Positions 17,722 to 26,019 of a DNA stretch of 64,000 bases are shown in pieces; positions within the stretch are counted from its first letter, which is position 1; every line of letters begins with the position of its first letter. A model generated the notes under the pieces. The model ran no database searches. It was not told where the DNA came from and saw only the letters and a list, made by a program, of their open reading frames with translations. Location: NCBI RefSeq assembly GCF_006210265.1, contig NZ_VCNC01000001.1, forward strand, positions 320,843 to 384,842. Direction: 5' to 3'. Origin of the DNA: Desulfovibrio sp. UCD-KL4C. Its GTDB lineage: Bacteria > Desulfobacterota > Desulfovibrionia > Desulfovibrionales > Desulfovibrionaceae. A program made the translations under genes and the position numbers.

Positions 17722-18648
17722 TTGTATAACGTAAAATCAATATTAAGTGGTGGAATTGCTCAGGTTCTTGCCGGATCAGTTCTCATTTCACTTGTTGGAA
17801 TATTTTTAAAAATTTTGGTTGTAGATTACGCATTGCCAGTCCTGGTTGTGGTGTTCTGGCGTAATCTGTTTGTCTGCATAGCCTTGCTGGCTGGGCTTAA
17901 ATTTTTTAAGCCTAAACTGATTTTGGTGAGTAGAAATAACTTATTTATTTTGGTTTTTTATGGTTTTTTACTTGCTTTAATGAATGGGATTTGGGGCGGT
18001 TCTGTCTATTTCAACGGGGCTGGCGTAGCAACGGTTCTGATTTATCTCTCTGTGCCTTTGACTGTTCTGGGGCAATGGTTGCTCGGAGGTGGTAAGCCTT
18101 CTGTACGGCTGATTCCGTCGATTGTGCTTTGTCTTGTCGGGTGTGCAGTGGTTTGCGGAATCCAAGGTGTTTCTGACTTTGCGCTAGCACCTGTAGGTAT
18201 GTTCTTGGGCCTTCTTTCCGGTGTCTTTTACGCAGGTTACGCACTGCTCGGGCGCGAATGTGCTCTAAGAGGCCTGAATGCTTTTACGGTGTTGATGTAT
18301 ATTTTCGGTTTTTCATCTTTTTTTATGCTCATTATCAATATTTTTTCCAATGGAATGGTTCCCGGAGCAGTAGCTTCACCAGCACAAATGCTTTTGCCGG
18401 GGATGCCGTTTAAAGTGTGGGGATTGATTCTGACCTTAGCTATGGGACCGACTATGATGGGATGGCTGCTCATTAACATGAGTTTGTCAAAACTAACGCC
18501 GTCCATAGCAAACATTCTGCTGACAACGGACCCCATGGTGACGGCATTGGTCGCCATACCCGTTTTAAATGAAATTATGACGGCTATGCAGTGGGCCGGA
18601 TGCTTTTTGATTACAGGCGGAGTAATGCTGCTTGGTAGACGAAATTAA
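17722..18648 (+). CDS. EamA/DMT-family transporter
   Basis: About 308 residues with ten predicted membrane helices in two related halves, the pattern of drug/metabolite transporters such as RhaT and EamA proteins (for example NLFVCIALLAGLKFF, LLSGVFYAGYALLGRE, TPSIANILLTTDPMVTALVAIPVLNEIMTAMQWAGCFLITGGV). It exports or imports a small metabolite across the inner membrane. A TTG start at 17722 is preferred because AAGGAGAA lies 5 bases upstream. The alternative ATG at 17665 would add a 19-residue polar extension and has a poorer site. Transcribed alone. Confidence 0.85.
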   Translation: MYNVKSILSGGIAQVLAGSVLISLVGIFLKILVVDYALPVLVVVFWRNLFVCIALLAGLKFFKPKLILVSRNNLFILVFYGFLLALMNGIWGGSVYFNGAGVATVLIYLSVPLTVLGQWLLGGGKPSVRLIPSIVLCLVGCAVVCGIQGVSDFALAPVGMFLGLLSGVFYAGYALLGRECALRGLNAFTVLMYIFGFSSFFMLIINIFSNGMVPGAVASPAQMLLPGMPFKVWGLILTLAMGPTMMGWLLINMSLSKLTPSIANILLTTDPMVTALVAIPVLNEIMTAMQWAGCFLITGGVMLLGRRN

Positions 18649-18655
18649 ATAAAAA

Positions 18656-18683
18656 AAAGGGGAGCCGCGAACGGTTCCCCTTT
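18656..18683. terminator. Bidirectional terminator between the EamA gene and ychF
   Basis: A 12-bp stem (AAAGGGGAGCCG with CGGTTCCCCTTT, one G-U pair) closes on a CGAA tetraloop. A-rich sequence precedes it and T-rich sequence follows, so it can end both convergent transcripts. Confidence 0.85.
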
Positions 18684-18706
18684 CTACTTTGGTATTTTTA
18701 AAAGCT

Positions 18707-19807
18707 TTATACGTTAAAGAGAAAGTGAACGACGTCACCGTCTTTGAAAACGTATTCCTTACCTTCTGATCGCAGAACTCCGGCAGCGCGGCAAGCTGCT
18801 TCTGTGCCGTGCTTGATGTAGTCTTCGTACCCGATGACTTCTGCACGGATGAATCCTTTTTCAAAGTCGGTATGGATGGCGGCGGCGGCGCGTGGTGCTT
18901 TGTCCCCGTCATTAATGGTCCATGCGCGGACTTCTTTTACTCCGGCAGTAAAGTAGCTGATCATGCCGAGTGTGTGGAATCCTGTGCGGATGATTTTGGC
19001 AAGGCCGGATTCAGTGACACCGTAAGATTCAAGAAAATCTGCATATTCATCATCTTCGAGGCCGATCAGTTCTTCTTCCATCTTAGCGGAAATTTTAACG
19101 AATGCCGCTCCACGTTCTTCTGCAAGCTTCATTACGGATTTAACGTAATCATTATCTTCTGTCAGGCCGTCTTCATCAACGTTTGCACAGTAGATAACTT
19201 TTTTAGAAGTGATCAAACGCAGGTCTTTGAGCAGTTCGACCATGATATCTGTATCAAGTTTATCATATGTGTTGGCTGGATTACCTTCGTTTAGGTGTTC
19301 AAGAAGTTTTTTGCCTTCTTCAACTTTAGGGCCGAAGGACTTGTCGCCTTTAATCTGCTTTGCCATACGTTCAACACGATTCTCAAGAACCTGAACATCG
19401 GAAAGGATCAGTTCGGTTTCAATGATATCGATGTCGCGGATAGGGTCGACTGAGTTGGAAACGTGGATAACATCGTCGTTGTCGAAACAGCGCACAACAT
19501 GAAGAATAGCCTGTGTTTCGCGAATGTTACCAAGAAATTTATTACCGAGTCCTTCACCTTTACTAGCTCCGGCAACAAGTCCGGCGATATCGATGAAGTC
19601 CACAGTGGAACTTTGAGTCCGCTGAGGTTTAACAAGCTCGGAAAGTTTATCAATGCGAACGTCCGGCACTGGGACGACTGCTTTGTTAGGTTCAATGGTG
19701 CAGAATGCGTAGTTTGCACTTTCTGCATTCTGAGCTTTTGTGAGGGCATTAAAAAGTGTGGATTTGCCGACATTTGGCAAGCCCACGATTCCTATACTAA
19801 GGGCCAT
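18707..19807 (-). CDS. ychF: Ribosome-binding ATPase YchF (OLA1 family)
   Basis: The protein has 366 residues, the standard length. G1 motif GLPNVGKSTLFNALT near residue 8, G3 DIAGLVAGASKGEGLGNKFL near 65, a coiled-coil insert around 130-170 and a C-terminal TGS domain (ARAAAAIHTDFEKGFIRAEV, SEGKEYVFKDGDVVHFLFNV). YchF is an Obg-related ATPase that associates with ribosomes and influences translation and oxidative-stress responses. The full length and intact motifs leave little doubt. Confidence 0.96.
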   Translation of the reverse strand: MALSIGIVGLPNVGKSTLFNALTKAQNAESANYAFCTIEPNKAVVPVPDVRIDKLSELVKPQRTQSSTVDFIDIAGLVAGASKGEGLGNKFLGNIRETQAILHVVRCFDNDDVIHVSNSVDPIRDIDIIETELILSDVQVLENRVERMAKQIKGDKSFGPKVEEGKKLLEHLNEGNPANTYDKLDTDIMVELLKDLRLITSKKVIYCANVDEDGLTEDNDYVKSVMKLAEERGAAFVKISAKMEEELIGLEDDEYADFLESYGVTESGLAKIIRTGFHTLGMISYFTAGVKEVRAWTINDGDKAPRAAAAIHTDFEKGFIRAEVIGYEDYIKHGTEAACRAAGVLRSEGKEYVFKDGDVVHFLFNV

Positions 19808-19905
19808 ATCGGTGGTTCTCCTGAATAATTATTGTAATTGCAAGCGGTTGTAAGGACTCCGGTGCGGCTGCGTGAGCCGTTCTAAGACAAAAGAAGTGGA
19901 GTTTT

Positions 19906-19956
19906 GCCGCATCGCTACGCGGCCCTCATTACCTTGCTTCGCGGCGATGGGCAAGG
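19906..19956. repeat. GC-rich imperfect inverted-repeat element upstream of the toxin-antitoxin pair
   Basis: Two nested inverted repeats lie in a locally GC-rich stretch: GCCGC...GCGGC (19906-19910/19919-19923) and CCTTGC...GCAAGG (19932-19937/19951-19956). The segments TTGCCGCATCGC and GCGATGGGCAA are also roughly inverted relative to each other. The composition differs from the AT-rich surroundings. It could be a palindromic REP-type element or a remnant of an inserted sequence. Whether other copies exist in the genome cannot be seen here. Confidence 0.35.
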
Positions 19957-19983
19957 GAAGAATGGGGGCGGTTCTTTGGTGTG

Positions 19984-20011
19984 TTGACAAATATTCATTG
20001 TAGGTTATATT
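19984..20011 (+). promoter_or_regulatory. Sigma-70-type promoter of the higBA-like operon
   Basis: TTGACA (19984-19989) and TATATT (20006-20011) are separated by 16 bases. Transcription would start about 20017-20019, at or next to the ATG at 20018, so the mRNA may be leaderless or nearly so. Confidence 0.6.
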
Positions 20012-20017
20012 TTGATT

Positions 20018-20371
20018 ATGGAATGGGAAATAATTTTATGTGATGAGTTCGAGATTGAATTCGCTGACTTTGAGGAAAAGTTACAAGACGAGCTGTTGGC
20101 TCATCTTATAGTTCTTCATAAGTTTGGACCTGCTTTAGGACGACCTTTGGTTGATAGCCTTAAGCAGTCAAAGTCTGGCAATATGAAAGAGTTGAGATTC
20201 AGTTATGATAAGCAACCTCATCGGTACTTTTTTGCTTTTGATCCTGAAAGAAGAGCAATTATTTTAGTTGGCGGCAGCAAAGCTAATGATAAGAAGTTTT
20301 ATAAAAAACTGATTCCAATTGCGGATGAGCGTTTTAGAAATCATTTAAAAAAACAAGAGGGGAGGAAATAG
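20018..20371 (+). CDS. higB: RelE/HigB-superfamily toxin (phage Gp49-like)
   Basis: The protein has 117 residues. It follows the Gp49/HigB pattern: LLAHLIVLHKFGPALGRPLVDSLKQSKSGNMKELRFSYDKQPHRYFFAFDPERRAIILVGG, with the KELR and hydrophobic beta-strand core of ribosome-dependent mRNA interferases, and DKKFYKKLIPIADERF at the end. The toxin gene precedes the antitoxin gene (2-base gap), the reversed order typical of HigBA. The ATG at 20018 is favoured over the TTG six bases upstream. No clear ribosome binding site is present, in keeping with a leaderless start. Confidence 0.85.
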   Translation: MEWEIILCDEFEIEFADFEEKLQDELLAHLIVLHKFGPALGRPLVDSLKQSKSGNMKELRFSYDKQPHRYFFAFDPERRAIILVGGSKANDKKFYKKLIPIADERFRNHLKKQEGRK

Positions 20372-20373
20372 AC

Positions 20374-20691
20374 ATGGCACGTAATCTTAACGATATGCTG
20401 AGGGAACTTCCCGAAGAACGGCAGAATAAAATTAAGGTCAGAGCTGATCAACTTTTTATGGAAGTGACCTTGCACGAGCTTCGTAAAGAGCTTGGGCTCT
20501 CACAAGTTGAACTTGCGAATATTTTGAAGGTCTCACAGGCTTCTGTTTCTAAGCAGGAACGCCAGACGGACATGCAGATCAGCACGTTATGTCAGATTAT
20601 CCATGCGCTTGGTGGCACGTTGAAAGTTACTGCGTCCATCCCTGGTAAGGGGGAGTTTGAACTTACTCAGTTTGAGGAGTGTGGGCGGTAG
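20374..20691 (+). CDS. higA: HigA-type antitoxin with XRE helix-turn-helix
   Basis: The protein has 105 residues. The helix-turn-helix is in the middle: ELRKELGLSQVELANILKVSQASVSKQERQTDMQISTL (about residues 36-73), followed by the IIHALGGTLKVTA segment typical of HigA-like XRE proteins. It should neutralise the upstream toxin by direct binding and repress the shared promoter at 19984. A GAGGGGAGGAAATA ribosome binding site at the end of the toxin gene supports the start. It converges on the TPR gene with a 1-base gap. Confidence 0.87.
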   Translation: MARNLNDMLRELPEERQNKIKVRADQLFMEVTLHELRKELGLSQVELANILKVSQASVSKQERQTDMQISTLCQIIHALGGTLKVTASIPGKGEFELTQFEECGR

Positions 20692-20692
20692 G

Positions 20693-22240
20693 TTATTCTT
20701 GATCTGGTTCACTCTCTGTATTTTGGTGATCATCACCTTTGGCTTCTTGTTCTTCTTCTTTGCGTACTTCTTCTACGAAATCTTCGAACCATTGTTTGTA
20801 TTCTGGGTCGTTTTTGAAATTGTTGAGGTCTGTATCGGTTTTGAGATGTTCACTGCTCACAAAATTGATAGCTTTTTCTTTTGAAAGTGTGAGCCATTTT
20901 TGGCAGCCTATAAAATCATTTTGGAGGGAAGCTATGCATGCGAGGTTGTAAGCACTTTCTCCACTTTTAATAGATTCAACTTTGAGACATTTTTCTTTGG
21001 CTTTTTCCAATAATGAGTTGTCGATTTTGTTTGGATTGCGAGTTGCTTCTAAGATTAATAATTTTCCCCAATTGTTCCAAGCGTTAGAGTTTTTTTCATC
21101 TATTTCTGTAGCTTTTTTGAATTTATCTTGCGCTTGAATGAAAAGAGCTTCTTTTTGTTCTTCTGTTGTTTTTTCATACTTTTTTGCTATTAATATTCCC
21201 CAATTGTTCCAAGCGTTAGAGTTTTTTTCATCTATTTCTGTAGCTTTTTTGTATTGTTCTTCAGCTAGGTTGAGCAGGATCTCTTTATTTGTGAGAGAGG
21301 GGGCATTCTTTGCTTGTTCACCATACACGAACCCTATGAAAAAATAAGGCTCGGCTTTATCTGGAAATTCTTGAGAAAGTGTTTGCCAAATCTTTAATGA
21401 TTTATCCCATTCTTTTTTGTATTGATGAGATATGGCCATTGCTTTGAATGTTAAATATGTAGTTTCTGGGTCATTTTTTCTAAATTTTTCAACTGCGTCT
21501 TTTTGGGATTCATTGCTATTGTTAGAATCTGTAGATATGTTTTCGACTATTTTATACGCTTCGTCTTCAAGCTTACCAATATTTGAAAGTTTTAATTCAC
21601 ACACCTTGGTCATCGCATCACATTTTTTTGCTAAGATTTGTATTTCTTGTTCTTTCAATTGTATAAAGCTTGCTACGTTTTCTTGCTTCTCATTTAGCTT
21701 ATTTATGGATTGCTGATTTTGATCTTGCAATTTAGCTTCAAATTCATTCCATTCTTGCTCTATTTCAATTCTTTTAGTCTTAGCGTCATTCTTAAGTTGT
21801 TCTGTGATTTGATTAAACTTGTTATCTAAACTTTCTTTATTTTTATCAGCGTTCTTTTTCTGCTTATATCCTATGAATATACTGAAAGCAGAAAGCCCTA
21901 CTCCAAATATTGCAATCAGAATGCCTGCAATTGTCGTAAAGTAAGAAAGACTTTCATACCATTGTTCTAAACTTTTTCTTTCACTTTCAACCCACTCTTT
22001 CATATGTCGAAAATTGTCATTGCTACGCTCAATCTTCAAAATCTGCATATCATAAACATTATTAATTTCGCATTCGAGCTTAAATATTTTTCTCTCAAGA
22101 CTATTAATGATCGGCTTTGTTGCATCTAAAGGCGCATTTTCTTTACCCCCCGCAACAGCCCCACTAGCAACCGTCATCACTAAGCAAACAGCAACAACAA
22201 GCAGCCCGAATCCAGAAAACCTAATTTTAAATCCACACAT
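20693..22240 (-). CDS. Membrane-anchored coiled-coil/TPR repeat protein
   Basis: The protein has 515 residues. A signal or membrane segment is at the N-terminus (GLLVVAVCLVMTVASGAVAGG), followed by an acidic linker and a second helix (TIAGILIAIFGVGLSAFSIFIGY, about 104-126). A long charged coiled coil (about 127-215) comes next, then TPR-like repeats from about residue 265 to 470 and an acidic tail (DDHQNTESEPDQE). Two repeat units are identical over KKATEIDEKNSNAWNNWG, reflecting a perfect 56-bp DNA duplication. The gene is more AT-rich than its neighbours, and with the toxin-antitoxin pair may be an acquired island between ychF and the flavoprotein gene. Function unknown; probably a protein-interaction scaffold. 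Confidence 0.75.
   Translation of the reverse strand: MCGFKIRFSGFGLLVVAVCLVMTVASGAVAGGKENAPLDATKPIINSLERKIFKLECEINNVYDMQILKIERSNDNFRHMKEWVESERKSLEQWYESLSYFTTIAGILIAIFGVGLSAFSIFIGYKQKKNADKNKESLDNKFNQITEQLKNDAKTKRIEIEQEWNEFEAKLQDQNQQSINKLNEKQENVASFIQLKEQEIQILAKKCDAMTKVCELKLSNIGKLEDEAYKIVENISTDSNNSNESQKDAVEKFRKNDPETTYLTFKAMAISHQYKKEWDKSLKIWQTLSQEFPDKAEPYFFIGFVYGEQAKNAPSLTNKEILLNLAEEQYKKATEIDEKNSNAWNNWGILIAKKYEKTTEEQKEALFIQAQDKFKKATEIDEKNSNAWNNWGKLLILEATRNPNKIDNSLLEKAKEKCLKVESIKSGESAYNLACIASLQNDFIGCQKWLTLSKEKAINFVSSEHLKTDTDLNNFKNDPEYKQWFEDFVEEVRKEEEQEAKGDDHQNTESEPDQE
21064..21119. repeat. 56-bp perfect direct repeat, copy 1 (inside the TPR gene)
   Basis: Identical at all 56 positions to 21196-21251, with a period of 132 bases (44 codons). 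It encodes KKATEIDEKNSNAWNNWG on the minus strand. The identity at silent positions shows recent duplication or gene conversion, not just protein-level TPR similarity. Confidence 0.9.
21196..21251. repeat. 56-bp perfect direct repeat, copy 2 (inside the TPR gene)
   Basis: Second copy of the repeat at 21064-21119. The flanking bases diverge immediately on both sides, so only this part of the TPR unit was duplicated or converted. Confidence 0.9.
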
Positions 22241-22427
22241 ATTTATATCCTTACTCGATCATTTCTATCTAATAATATCTAAATTTATATTTATCTAAAA
22301 ATATCAGCTCAGTTCTTTTACTTGAACCGCCGTATCAGGTCCAGTTTTTCTATATAGAAAATAATACAACAGCATCCCTTTAAACAATCCTCTTTACGGC
22401 TGCCAACAATAATTCTACAAAGCGCGA

Positions 22428-23612
22428 ATGAACAACGATATTAACACTGAATTTGACGTAATTATTTTAGGTGCGGGCGCATCCGGTCTTTACTGTGCCA
22501 TGCATGCTGCCAAACTTGGCAAACGTGTGCTGGTTCTGGACCATGCGGGTAAGGCTGCCCGTAAGCTTCGGGTTACCGGCGGCGGAAAATGTAACTTTAC
22601 CAATATGAATGTTGAGCCTGAGAACTACCTCAGTGCTAACCCTCATTTTTGTAAATCTGCGCTGGCCCGTCATAACCAGTGGGACTTTATAGAATTTATT
22701 ACCGAAGCGGGTATTGCTTACGAAGATCGCAACGAAGGTGAGCTTTTCACTTTGGACGGAGCAGGGCAGATTGCCGGACTTCTGGTTTCTAAATGTCACC
22801 GTCTAGGTGTTGAAACTTTGCTCGACCGCAACATTGACTCAGTTGAAGGGCGTGGACCTTTCACTGTGACAACAGGCGTGGAAATATTTGAAGCCCCATC
22901 GCTGGTGGTTGCTCTCGGTTCGCCTACTTGGCCTTCTGTCGGTGCTACAACTCTCGGCTATAATATTGCCGATCAATACGCACACCGCATTATTTATCCT
23001 CACCCCGGCCTTGTTCCGCTTATGATCGGTGGTCCTAACGGTAAAATCTGTGAAGAGCTTAGCGGTAATTCATTGCCTGTGCGCATCAGCTGCGAAGGTG
23101 TTAGTTTTACTGGTGATATGCTCTTTACTCATAAAGGGATTTCCGGTCCTGCTGCGCTTCAGATTTCATCTTACTGGCGTAAAGGTTCCAGCATCGATAT
23201 TGATCTTTTTCCCGGGCAAAATTTTGGTGATGTTCTTGAAGATTACCGCACTGAAAATGTTGCGTTGCATTCTTTCATGGCCAGATATTTCACCCGCAGG
23301 TTGGTGGATGTTTTGCTGGCAGGTGAAGACGGTGAAACTCCGGTAAGTCAGCTTACCAAAGAACGTCGTCTTGCTTTGTCCGAGCGTATTCACTGCTGGA
23401 CATTAAAGCCCGAAGGTACTGAAGGATATGCAAAAGCTGAGGTCGTTGTCGGTGGAGTGGATACTAATCAGGTGTCATCCAAGACAATGGAATCGCGCAA
23501 AGTGTCGGGACTTTATTTTATAGGCGAAGTGCTGGACGTAACAGGCTGGCTCGGCGGATATAATCTGCAATGGGCATGGTCATCTGCTTTTGCCGCGGCT
23601 CAGTACGTTTAG
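22428..23612 (+). CDS. FAD-dependent flavoprotein, HI0933/BaiN-RdsA family
   Basis: The protein has 394 residues. The FAD-binding Rossmann start VIILGAGASGLYCAMHAAKLGKRVLVLDH is at about residue 10, followed by KLRVTGGGKCNFTN, the hallmark of the HI0933-like family. ALGSPTWPSVGATTLGYNIA sits near 165, FTHKGISGPAALQISSYW near 230, and the C-terminus has GLYFIGEVLDVTGWLGGYNLQWAWSSAFAAA. The family contains uncharacterised NAD(P)/FAD oxidoreductases. The physiological substrate is not known. Transcribed alone, with no strong ribosome binding site. Confidence 0.88.
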   Translation: MNNDINTEFDVIILGAGASGLYCAMHAAKLGKRVLVLDHAGKAARKLRVTGGGKCNFTNMNVEPENYLSANPHFCKSALARHNQWDFIEFITEAGIAYEDRNEGELFTLDGAGQIAGLLVSKCHRLGVETLLDRNIDSVEGRGPFTVTTGVEIFEAPSLVVALGSPTWPSVGATTLGYNIADQYAHRIIYPHPGLVPLMIGGPNGKICEELSGNSLPVRISCEGVSFTGDMLFTHKGISGPAALQISSYWRKGSSIDIDLFPGQNFGDVLEDYRTENVALHSFMARYFTRRLVDVLLAGEDGETPVSQLTKERRLALSERIHCWTLKPEGTEGYAKAEVVVGGVDTNQVSSKTMESRKVSGLYFIGEVLDVTGWLGGYNLQWAWSSAFAAAQYV

Positions 23613-23687
23613 TGGGAAAGAGTTAAAAATCAGGTGATTTTAAAATCGCTACCTCTTAGCTAAAATTGAATCGGCTTTCGGTAAATA

Positions 23688-24062
23688 TTAATTGCTGGAA
23701 GTCGATTTTTCTATGGTCTGGACTAATTCTTCTATGTCGAATGGTTTGCTGACATAATGTTTTATGCCCGCTATTTTAAAATATTCTTGTGAGTCTTGAA
23801 AAGAATGTCCGGTCATACCAATGATTGGTATTTTGGACTTTTCACCGAAAACGGAGTGGTCTTGAATCTGTTTAGCCGTTTCAAGTCCATTAAGAATCGG
23901 CATTTCAATATCTAAGACAATGCAGTCGAAATCCTGATCTTTCAGCAGATTTAGTACTTGCAAGCCGTTAACTGCCGTAACAACAGTATGACCATGCGTT
24001 TCAAGTAGCTTTGAGGCTGAAAGGAGATTAATTTTCTCGTCATCTGCTAAAAGAATTTTCAT
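23688..24062 (-). CDS. Single-domain response regulator (CheY-like receiver)
   Basis: The protein has 124 residues, a receiver domain only. The acidic pair is in LLADDEK (residues 7-8), the phosphoacceptor Asp at residue 51 (IVLDIEMP), the switch Thr in IIGMTGHS and the conserved Lys in HYVSKPF. No output domain is attached, so it must act by protein contact or as part of a phosphorelay. No histidine kinase is encoded nearby. It sits downstream of the flx operon, separated by a hairpin. Confidence 0.9.
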   Translation of the reverse strand: MKILLADDEKINLLSASKLLETHGHTVVTAVNGLQVLNLLKDQDFDCIVLDIEMPILNGLETAKQIQDHSVFGEKSKIPIIGMTGHSFQDSQEYFKIAGIKHYVSKPFDIEELVQTIEKSTSSN

Positions 24063-24082
24063 CGGACCTGTGCTTGTTTTTT

Positions 24083-24117
24083 ATGAGAGCCCTGTTTCTT
24101 GGAAGCAGGGCTCTCAT
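24083..24117. terminator. Strong hairpin at the 3' end of the hdr-flx operon
   Basis: Perfect 12-bp stem ATGAGAGCCCTG/CAGGGCTCTCAT with an 11-base loop, starting 5 bases beyond the flxA stop. On the minus strand it is not followed by a T-run, so it may be an mRNA 3' end stabiliser or an atypical terminator rather than a classical intrinsic one. Confidence 0.55.
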
Positions 24118-24121
24118 ATTA

Positions 24122-24952
24122 TTACATTTCGTTAGGAAGATCTTTCAGCTGGGCGTATGTGTAAACAGGACCGTCCATGCAAACATAGCTGGTTCCGATA
24201 TTACAACGTCCGCAAATTCCTACACCGCATTTCATGCGTTTTTCAAGGGTTGTGTAAATCTGTTCATCCTTGAAACCGAGTTTTGCGAGCGCCTGTACAG
24301 TGAATTTAATCATGATCGGCGGACCGCAGGTAACGGCAACACAATTTTCGGGTGAAGGGTTGATGTCCAGCAGTACGTTAGGGATAAGTCCAACGTTGTG
24401 TTTCCATCCTTCATACTCAGCATCGATTGTTAGATGCGTATCTAAATCATCACGTTCCATCCACTCTGGTAGCTCGTAGCTGAAAGCCATATCTACAGGG
24501 CTTCTTGCTCCGTAAAGTAGAGTTATTTTACCATAATCTTTACGATTATCAAGCATGAAAAGCAGCAGTGTGCGAAGCGGTGCCATACCGATTCCGCCAC
24601 CGACAAAGACGATATCTTTGCCTTTCATATCTTCGTAAGGGAACGAATTACCAAGTGGAGCACGAACTCCGATCTGATCTCCGGCGCTTAAAGTGTGAAG
24701 CATTGAAGTAACTTCACCAGTCTTCATTACGCTGAATTGCAGATAGTCCATGCGGGTAGGTGAGGAGTTGATTACAAAAGTAGCCTCACCGATTCCGAAT
24801 GCTGACAACTGACCTACCTGACCGGGTTCAAAGGTGAACTCATTTTTCAGGTTCGGGTTATTCAGAGTAACGCGGAATGTTTTAATATTAGGAGTTTCAT
24901 CAATTACTTCTTGAATGGTCGCCATTGCCGGCAGATAAGGATTACTAGTCAT
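24122..24952 (-). CDS. flxA: Flx/Flox complex NAD(H)- and FAD-binding subunit FlxA
   Basis: The protein has 276 residues. It has a ferredoxin-reductase-like FAD domain (EPGQVGQLSAFGIGEATFVINS, about 42-63), an NAD-binding domain (IVFVGGGIGMAPLRTLLLFML, about 112-132; VTCGPPIMIKFTV) and a C-terminal iron-sulfur motif CGVGICGRCNIG...C. It is like hydrogenase gamma/sulfite reductase B subunits. It should oxidise NADH and feed electrons to FlxB/FlxC/FlxD and HdrABC for flavin-based bifurcation to ferredoxin and a disulfide acceptor (DsrC in work on Desulfovibrio). Last gene of hdrCBA-flxDCBA, 2 bases after flxB. Confidence 0.88.
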   Translation of the reverse strand: MTSNPYLPAMATIQEVIDETPNIKTFRVTLNNPNLKNEFTFEPGQVGQLSAFGIGEATFVINSSPTRMDYLQFSVMKTGEVTSMLHTLSAGDQIGVRAPLGNSFPYEDMKGKDIVFVGGGIGMAPLRTLLLFMLDNRKDYGKITLLYGARSPVDMAFSYELPEWMERDDLDTHLTIDAEYEGWKHNVGLIPNVLLDINPSPENCVAVTCGPPIMIKFTVQALAKLGFKDEQIYTTLEKRMKCGVGICGRCNIGTSYVCMDGPVYTYAQLKDLPNEM

Positions 24953-24954
24953 TG

Positions 24955-26019
24955 TTAGGCCTCCTTCTTGGTTGCCGGTTTGTAGGCGATTGCACTCAGT
25001 ACCAACTGGCGGATATCGACTCCTGCAGGACAGCTCTTAATACAGCGCCCGCAACCGCAACAGGAGGTAACTCCATCGTGCAGTTCTGGGTAGTAGCTGA
25101 ATTTATGGCCGACTCTGTTTTTGAGTCTGTTTGCTTTAGCTGGTCTTGGATTGTGTCCGCTTGCTTCAGATGTGAACAAAGGAGACATACAGTTGTCCCA
25201 TGATCTGATGCGTGTGCCGGACAATCCGTTTGTTTCGTCGGTAATATTAAAGCAGTAGCATGTGGGACACAGATATGTGCAGGCTCCACAGCTGATGCAT
25301 TTATCTGACATTTCTTCCCAAAACGCAGGATTATCAAAAACAGCCAAAAGTTTTTCAGGGCTGTTCTTGAAATCAGGAGCTTCGTTCATGGATTCGTCAG
25401 CAGCTTTTTTATATTTGTCAGCTTCGTCTTTCAGTTTAGAACCGTCAGTCAGCAGTGAGCTACTAAGGAGTTCTTCGCCTCTTTTGCTGACAGATTCTAC
25501 ATAGTAGCCGTCTTTTACAGGGGTCATTAGCAGGTCTGAACCTTCTGGATCAGATGGACCGCTTCCCACTGCGTTACAGAAGCAGGTAGTTTCACCTTTT
25601 TCGCATGCAAGTGTGATGAAGTAGGTGTTCTCTCTGCGAGCCTTGTAATATACATCGACATTTTTTCCGTTCAGATACACTCGGTCAAACATAGTAAAAC
25701 CGCGAGCATCACAGGGACGGTTTCCGAAGACAACGTAAGATGTTGTAGGAATAGTTTCCTTAACATCCATGGCGATCTTGGAAAGATTTTCCATGTCTTT
25801 AATCTGGCTGAATTCAAGCAGGGTTTCACTTTGCGGGAAGATGGCCTTTTTAGGCGGTGCAGTTGCTTCCCTGTCAATGAAGAAACCTTTTTCAGAATCA
25901 AAGGGGCGGAAAATGATAGAGTCACCTTCGAATCTCGGAGCAAGCACTTGGTGCTTCTGTCCCAGTTCTTCCAGCCATGCCGACAAACTTTCTTTTTTTA
26001 TGAATTTAGTCTGCGCCAT
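24955..26019 (-). CDS. flxB: Flx/Flox complex iron-sulfur subunit FlxB
   Basis: The protein has 354 residues, related to the beta subunits of sulfhydrogenases and anaerobic sulfite reductase A. Two [4Fe-4S] motifs are visible: CISCGACTYLCPTCYCF near residue 247 and CCGCGRCIKSCPAGVD near 325. Additional cysteines in the middle (CEKGETTCFCNAVG) may bind a further centre. The start at 26019 is chosen: its ATG shares an A with the flxC stop (TAATG) and has AGAGGA at proper spacing, whereas the ATG six bases upstream is too close to that site. Probably relays electrons between FlxA and the rest of the complex. Confidence 0.85.
   Translation of the reverse strand: MAQTKFIKKESLSAWLEELGQKHQVLAPRFEGDSIIFRPFDSEKGFFIDREATAPPKKAIFPQSETLLEFSQIKDMENLSKIAMDVKETIPTTSYVVFGNRPCDARGFTMFDRVYLNGKNVDVYYKARRENTYFITLACEKGETTCFCNAVGSGPSDPEGSDLLMTPVKDGYYVESVSKRGEELLSSSLLTDGSKLKDEADKYKKAADESMNEAPDFKNSPEKLLAVFDNPAFWEEMSDKCISCGACTYLCPTCYCFNITDETNGLSGTRIRSWDNCMSPLFTSEASGHNPRPAKANRLKNRVGHKFSYYPELHDGVTSCCGCGRCIKSCPAGVDIRQLVLSAIAYKPATKKEA

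Noticed and set aside
24083-24117. Classical Rho-independent terminator after flxA
   Set aside because: The stem is perfect but no T-run follows it on the transcribed strand, so it is listed with lower confidence as a hairpin.
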